This document shows positions 58,771-64,000 of a stretch of 64,000 bases of DNA, one piece after another (within the stretch, counting starts at the first letter, position 1; each line of letters opens with the position of its first letter). A program made the translations under genes and the position numbers. The stretch lies in NCBI GenBank assembly GCA_033239125.1, contig BSWB01000006.1, positions 35,704,001 to 35,768,000 on the forward strand. The letters are read 5' to 3'. The notes beneath the pieces were generated by a model. It had not been told where the DNA came from. It worked only from the letters and a program-made list of their open reading frames with translations, and made no database searches. Source of the stretch: Fagopyrum homotropicum. Lineage: Eukaryota > Streptophyta > Magnoliopsida > Caryophyllales > Polygonaceae.

Positions 58771-59045
58771 AGTAATAGTTATTGAAGTATATATCGGGCC
58801 GAGACACGTCATCAGCTATGAGGATCTGATAGTTGAGCCCGACCACACTTTTGTGGAGTATCCAGTAACCGTCTTGGGGTGCAGTACTAGATGACTGCGG
58901 TCCAAGGAAATACCGATGGTAAGGATCCGGTGGCCTGGACGAGGAGCTGATGAGGCCACGTGGGGGACAGAGGAGAGTATTAGACGTAGTTATCCCGAGT
59001 TTTTTTTTGCGGGGTTAGATGTCACTTCTGTATCGACGAGTTAGT
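58771..59045 (+). pseudogene. Chromodomain-like C-terminal relic in T2
   Basis: Readable with few lesions: RHVISYEDLIVEPDHTFVEY, a stop, then LRSKEIPMVRIRW and YPEFFFAG. It parallels the T1 C-terminus (HIVSYDDLVVEPDHTF, RSKDIPMLRIQW). Only this end of pol survives. Confidence 0.8.
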
Positions 59046-59247
59046 ACTCGGATGTTGTGTTGTTTGACTATTCATGTTTTATATTGGATGGAGTGATTAT
59101 GTTTTATGTGATGTGTGTCTGAGTTTGATGTTTGAGTAGTTGTGTGGTAGGAAACAAAATTTTATGAAACTAAGATACCAAGAAAGTCGTGTGATTAGGT
59201 ATATTATTCTAAGTTTTGGGACGAAACTTCTTTTAAGAGGGCACTGC

Positions 59248-61873
59248 TGTAATAACCGATTTTTTTTTAAACTCCGTTTAAAACCGGATTCCGATCCACC
59301 GCCTTAATTTTTTAAATAAAAGAACACGATATTGAATTTTATCATTTTATGTGACCTTGATTCACATAAAATGATAACTTAAATAATTCCTTAAATAATT
59401 CCGTAATTATTTCCGTACTTTTAATGGTTCCGGGCGATTAACGAGTATCCGTTCAGCTTATTGTTTTATTTGAGGATAAGGCCCATTTCTGGCCCAATTA
59501 CCCAGCCAGCCCATTTTTTAATCCTAAACCCTAATCAACTCTTAATCACGTTCAGCCTAAACTAATCTTATTGCCCTAACCTATTTTCCGCTGCTCGATC
59601 TCGTCCTCCCAACTACAACCGTATATTTCCGCTTCTTCCTGCATAAACGATAGGAGTGCTGGAGTCGGAAACGTCGCCATTGATACAACCAAAAGACCCT
59701 CGCAGCGCCGGACCCTTGTGTCTTCAACATCCAGGGAGCTTCGACCCTCGCCCTCCTTTCCTGTGAGTTAATCCTGCCAGCATCAGCCCCTGCACAAACC
59801 GCCTAGTACGCTAGCGCCGGCCTCTGCACAGACCGCCTAGGACGCCAGCACCGGCCTCTGCACATACCGCCTAGGACGCCAGCATCAGCCTTTGCGCTGG
59901 ACGATCACCCACTGCATGCCTCACTGAAGTGCCGGGCTCCCTTCTGCAACCGCTTCACTCTAGGTAAGCAGCTCCTGGTGCACCCCTTTCTCTCAACATG
60001 TTGTAACCTTAATCGGTCCCTTCCTCAATCCGTTGCAGCCGCCTTCACATCCGTAATCTGCTGCTGGTTCCAAACCGAGTCTTCTCTAGGAGATCAACCG
60101 CAATTTCGAGTCTCCACTGCTACGGGTAAGTAGCTGCAACTTCCATCCTAGCACCATGGTATTATATAGTGTGTATGCAGTAGATTGTTGAGTAATGAAA
60201 AGCTTGGGTAGGCAAGAGAAGTAGGAAGAGATTAAAGAGATCAGTAGGGGGAGAGAACCAACAAATGGGTCAATAAGGTTCTTGCACTTTGGGTTCTGTA
60301 GGTGTCGAACTGCTGACTTCTAGGTAGAAATAAAGAGAACAGGTGCTGTCCTGGAGAATCGAAATCAAGACCTCCTGCACACCTTATATTCCGGCCTTGA
60401 TCTGCTGACTTTAGGATCTAGTTTCAATACCTTAGATCGAGAATCCACCGTTGAATTTTTAATATGTTTGAGATAGAAATATGAAGTTTAGTGTTTTAAA
60501 ATTTGGTAGAAAGTTAATGGTCGGATTAGAACTTATAAGGACTCAAAGTAGGACAGATGAGCTGTTTTTTTTATGCATAGGAAAAATGAGTAAGTATGAG
60601 AAATTTTAGCTTTCATCTCAACTTTGGAGATTTGTGAGAGAGTTGTGGTTAACTATTTTTGAGATATCTTTATTCCTATGTTTACTATACATATCCTAGA
60701 AGTTTTAGAATTTTATTTCGGATTTCGATATTATTATCCCAGCCTTTCACCTTGACCCCAAAGTCGGACCTTCGCAACCTTTTGTATAACTAGAACCTTT
60801 GGGTTAACTTCTATAAATATTTAGCAAACCTTCTTGTGAGAACTAATTATGAAATTAGGTTCCAAAGGAGGATTTGAAACTAGGTTATAATTTATTCTAG
60901 AATTTTCAAAACCAGGGGTAAAATAGTCTTTTCACCTTAAGAGAGCCTTTTTCGTAATTTCTCGTCATGAGATTGTACATCTTAGAAGTTTATAACTTCT
61001 AAGAGTATGGGATGTGATTTGGACCCACGTGCCTTGTTTGACAGGCGATTGAGTTACTACGGTTGCAGACCGAGTTGAGACTTTTGAGAGTTGTGAATTG
61101 ATTCAGGTAAGTCATTGCGACTTACTTAGTTGGTTTCTGGATGTTAGTTGAGTGATAATAGTGGTGTGTGCGATGTGTGTTTATAATAATAACTTGATAG
61201 GACGACTGTTTTATTATATTTTAAGGCCCAAGTGTATATATAACGGGCCGTGACATCACTGCCCAGCTCTGCCAAGAGACTGGGAGGTTCTCTATACCCA
61301 GACCATACATGTACAAGGTGAGATGCATCGGATTCATTCCTGATGGTTACACGGGGGCGGAGGCGAGGTTTGGGAATCCCTCGTGTCACAAAATAAGTAT
61401 CATTAGTAAGAGTGAATGACTTAAATGAAGATAATAAATGGATTGTTTGAAAGCATGACGAGTGTTTACTTTTGCTATGTGTGTGTGTGCTATTATTATT
61501 CTTCTAATGTTTAGATAACTAGCTAATGGTTGTTCTGTTGTGTTTTTAGATTCACCGTAGGTTAGAGCAGCAATTGAGTGATCCGGAAGTAGTGGTCAGC
61601 CGGGTCTCCGTACTCCTTAGAGTGGGGTTGGGTGTTATCTTGTTGTTTCTTTCTTCTTGTTAAAGACAGTTAGACTCTTATGTTATTTAAGTACTATAGG
61701 TTGTTAGACGTTGTTGCATTCATTCCTTTAAAAATACATTTCTATGAATTTCGGTTATTCTTATTTGTGTCTTGTTGCAAGATCCTAGTAATATTGTTGT
61801 CAAACTGATGTCGGGACCCATTGTGAGGTCCTAACCAGTAATGTCCCGAGTTCTGAGAAGTCGGGGTGTTACA
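59248..61873 (+). repeat. 3' LTR of T2
   Basis: 2626 bp, preceded by aagttttggg-acgaaactt and a purine tract (59231-59247). Most differences from the 5' LTR are in the first 750 bp and are mainly C/T or G/A. Confidence 0.92.
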
Positions 61874-61878
61874 TCTAT

Positions 61879-62323
61879 CCCTTTGGGTGGTGTGTTGGTT
61901 TGAGATTATAGTTCCTTTTGTTAGTACCTTGAGACTTACCCGGTGAGAGGATCTTTGGTTTGGGATAGTGAGTAGTGAGACTTACCCGGTGATCTATTCC
62001 CACCTTAGAAACACCTTCCCTTTGCAAACCTCAACTTTGTCCACGTTATCTTTTGAGATCTTGAGTCGAAATCACAACTGGATGTTTTAATCCCTAGAAT
62101 CCGCATTCCCTTTACCTGATTATTACCTCATCTTTGATAGCTTAGCTTTGTTGCGTGTTTGTTATTGACAACCTGAATTACCGATCTTTGTTTCACCAAA
62201 GTCCCTGTATTCGACTCTAAAATTCTTACTTTTATTACAATCGATCCGTACACTACGGGTTCGCTATTTGCAATTATTCTTGGTATAAATATTAAAGTTT
62301 GCACACACCTTTTGGAGCGAACA
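61879..62323 (+). repeat. 3' LTR of element B, right part
   Basis: Continues the B 3' LTR after T2. It carries motif copies at 61931 and 61977 and an intact U5 hairpin (62246-62258), and ends gcgaaca before the target duplication tcttg. Confidence 0.92.
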
Positions 62324-64000
62324 TCTTGAATCAACCACAAATCTTTGTGTAGTGGTATATGTACTTTTTTTTACACCAGCCATAATTTGGGGATTCATTT
62401 TATGCTCGAATAAGATGGACAAGCACAATATAATTGATAATATAAGATATTCTTACCCTTGGTGAAAATTTTAAGAATGCGTTTGTTCAATTTTCTCGAC
62501 CCCCCATATATTTTTTGGCACTTTGCTATTACGCATAGTCTCTTTGTTGGGCTTTGACTCTACATTCATCTCTAATTCTCTCAATTCTTCATATTGTATT
62601 GTCCTTTTGAGATTTTCTATCGTGTTTCTTGTATGAGCTTATATGAAAATGAAGCAAGCTCCTTTTGTGCTTGATGCATATTGCTATTGAACATATGAAC
62701 TTATCTCGACCTTTGCTTGGATTTGTCACCATCTTCTTTATTTACTTGTACTAGAAAAGTCATTTGCAAGGCAACTCAGCCTTCTCGCATTCTTTGTTTC
62801 ATGCATTTGACTGTATCTCCTTAAGCTTATCAAAATAAAGCCAAATGTTGCGTTTAGCTTTTGCGCTCCATAGTTTGATTCGTTGGCCGGTTGTCCTTGC
62901 GATCGAAGCAACATTTGTTGGTGTAGAGGTAAAATATATATTATCTTTTTTCAATCCATCTACGATTATATTTAAGGAACGGTTTGGTTCTTCTTTTCCT
63001 GTTTCATATGAAACAAATATATGAGTTATTTAACAAGATAGAGAAAGTATGCCAACTACAAGCATGTATCGTCTCGATGTTGAATAAATGGTTCTCCTTC
63101 GTTAAAAGATCCCACCACTTGATCCACATCTCTCTTGTTCCTCTACTCTACTCATTGTAATTTCTATATTTTTTTGTTCATATGCCCCAATGTTTTCCTC
63201 TCTCTCTCTTCTATTTTTTTGTTGGGTTTCTTGTTTTCTTTACTCCGTTTTTTACAGCAAAAATGAGCTACCTTTATATATGTTAAAGATTGTCAAACGT
63301 TACTAGAGAGCCCATCAATTTATCATTACTCATTCTTTTGAAAAGGTGAGCTTTTGAATTTTGGAGGTGTTTACAAAGAATCAACACACAATAAATATTA
63401 GTATTTAATTATTTGTTGTATTTGTGGTTCTGACACACCAACTCTTTTTTTTTTTTCTAGTGTAACGCTTTCTAACCTCTGCACAATTTGTACAATACAC
63501 CGTGCTCTTTTTTCAATCTTTTTTTTTTCCCCTTTTTTGTAGATGCATATATTATACATTTTGATATATCATAGAGATAGTACAAGAGTATGTGTAGCTT
63601 ATTAACTTTTCCATACTTGAGGCTTTGAAGTCAGATTATTTTTATCCATTAGATTTTTTCTTTTTATTTTTAAATCTTGCTACTAATTAAATATATAAGA
63701 GAGCTTTTTTTTTCTTGTTTTTGTCGTGTGTGTATATACACATGTGAAAAGGAAAAAAGAAAAAGAAAAAAAGGTTCTAATGTTGCCCCCGTACTTTCTA
63801 TATGTGAGCTTTGACGATCATTGATGACATGAATTACATATCATTATGATCATGCATATTGTGAATGTTTTACCTCAGTTTCTCATACATTCGAAGGGAT
63901 TTGTGTGCCTTTAAGCTTTGTTTCATATATATTTCGGAAATAGAGATCTACACGAGTTTTGATTGAATTGTAGGTAAAAACGATGGATTGGGAAGCAATA
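62324..64000. other. AT-rich right flank of element B, no confirmed gene
   Basis: Continuation of the DNA left of 27830. On the minus strand, 62500-62800 gives coding-like but broken pieces (QAQKELASFSYKLIQET, ELEMNVESKPNKETMRN) that vaguely resemble the tail of FAR1/MULE-type proteins; I do not call a gene. The rest is homopolymer-rich, with a short CT run near 63200. Confidence 0.35.

Larger units (their letters stand above)
52234..61873 (+). mobile_element. Full-length ORF-less Tekay-type element T2 (LARD-like)
   Basis: 9640 bp, two 2626-bp LTRs, perfect target duplication tctat (52229-52233 and 61874-61878). It has an initiator-Met tRNA primer site, a 4.4-kb internal domain without any frame above about 75 codons, a short gag-like start, and a chromodomain-like relic before the 3' LTR. 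LTR divergence by eye is around 2 percent, so it is younger than B. It must have moved with proteins from a related chromovirus. Confidence 0.92.
27831..62323 (+). mobile_element. Athila-like LTR retrotransposon B, with nested insertions
   Basis: Flanked by the perfect 5-bp duplication tcttg (27826-27830 and 62324-62328), with LTRs starting tgataacatg and ending gcgaaca. Removing the three insertions leaves about 11.2 kb. Internal order: PBS, gag, protease, integrase, env-like region, polypurine tract. RT and RNase H are missing: the frame goes from the protease linker (about 33535) straight to the pre-integrase segment. The coding regions have many stops and frameshifts. Insertions: solo LTR C in gag, solo LTR T3 (with A2 inside) after pol, and T2 in the 3' LTR. 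Confidence 0.92.

Overview
Eudicot-type plant nuclear DNA, dominated by nested LTR retrotransposons. The evidence is plant Ty3/gypsy pol domains (Athila and Tekay/chromovirus lineages), Helitron termini, a plant MULE transposase with an OTU domain, and one intron-containing host gene with plant splice sites. The species cannot be fixed from sequence alone.

Left part (1-12.6 kb). The window opens in the tail and 3' LTR of an Athila-like element (A1) whose body lies to the left. It sits inside the pol gene of a decayed Tekay chromovirus (T1: pol pseudogene, tandem repeats, 3' LTR to 7348). T1 in turn sits inside a decayed MULE transposase gene with a C-terminal OTU protease domain (7.35-9.76 kb). 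Then come Helitron remnants split by a minus-strand Tekay-like solo LTR (T4).

Middle (12.6-27.8 kb). The only intact host gene I see is on the minus strand (13137-19234). It has eight coding exons, about 691 residues, and encodes a large ubiquitin-conjugating enzyme of the UBC25/26 type. Across its promoter lies a GC-rich, leader-like stretch cut off by an LTR-like block from 20001. A non-autonomous Helitron with multiplied 5' ends (22262-26288) and AT-rich DNA follow.

Right part (27.8-62.3 kb) is one nest. Athila-like element B (27831-62323, TSD tcttg) holds three direct insertions: solo LTR C in gag (30842-31973, TSD gatac); a minus-strand Tekay solo LTR, T3 (35183-47725, TSD gagat/aagat); and a full-length but ORF-less Tekay-type element, T2, in its 3' LTR (52234-61873, TSD tctat). 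T3 was itself hit by a very young Athila-like element, A2 (36521-45858, TSD catat), whose LTRs differ at only about four sites. The last 1.7 kb is AT-rich flank without a recognisable gene.

How the parts relate. A2 keeps an intact RT-RNase H-integrase frame but has lost most of gag and the protease. B keeps gag, protease and integrase regions but has lost RT-RNase H, so the two defects are complementary. The Athila-like LTRs share a four-copy 16-nt motif with conserved spacing, a conserved U5 hairpin, and family-specific inverted-repeat words that recur in LTRs and in coding linkers. These are the most unusual signals in the window.
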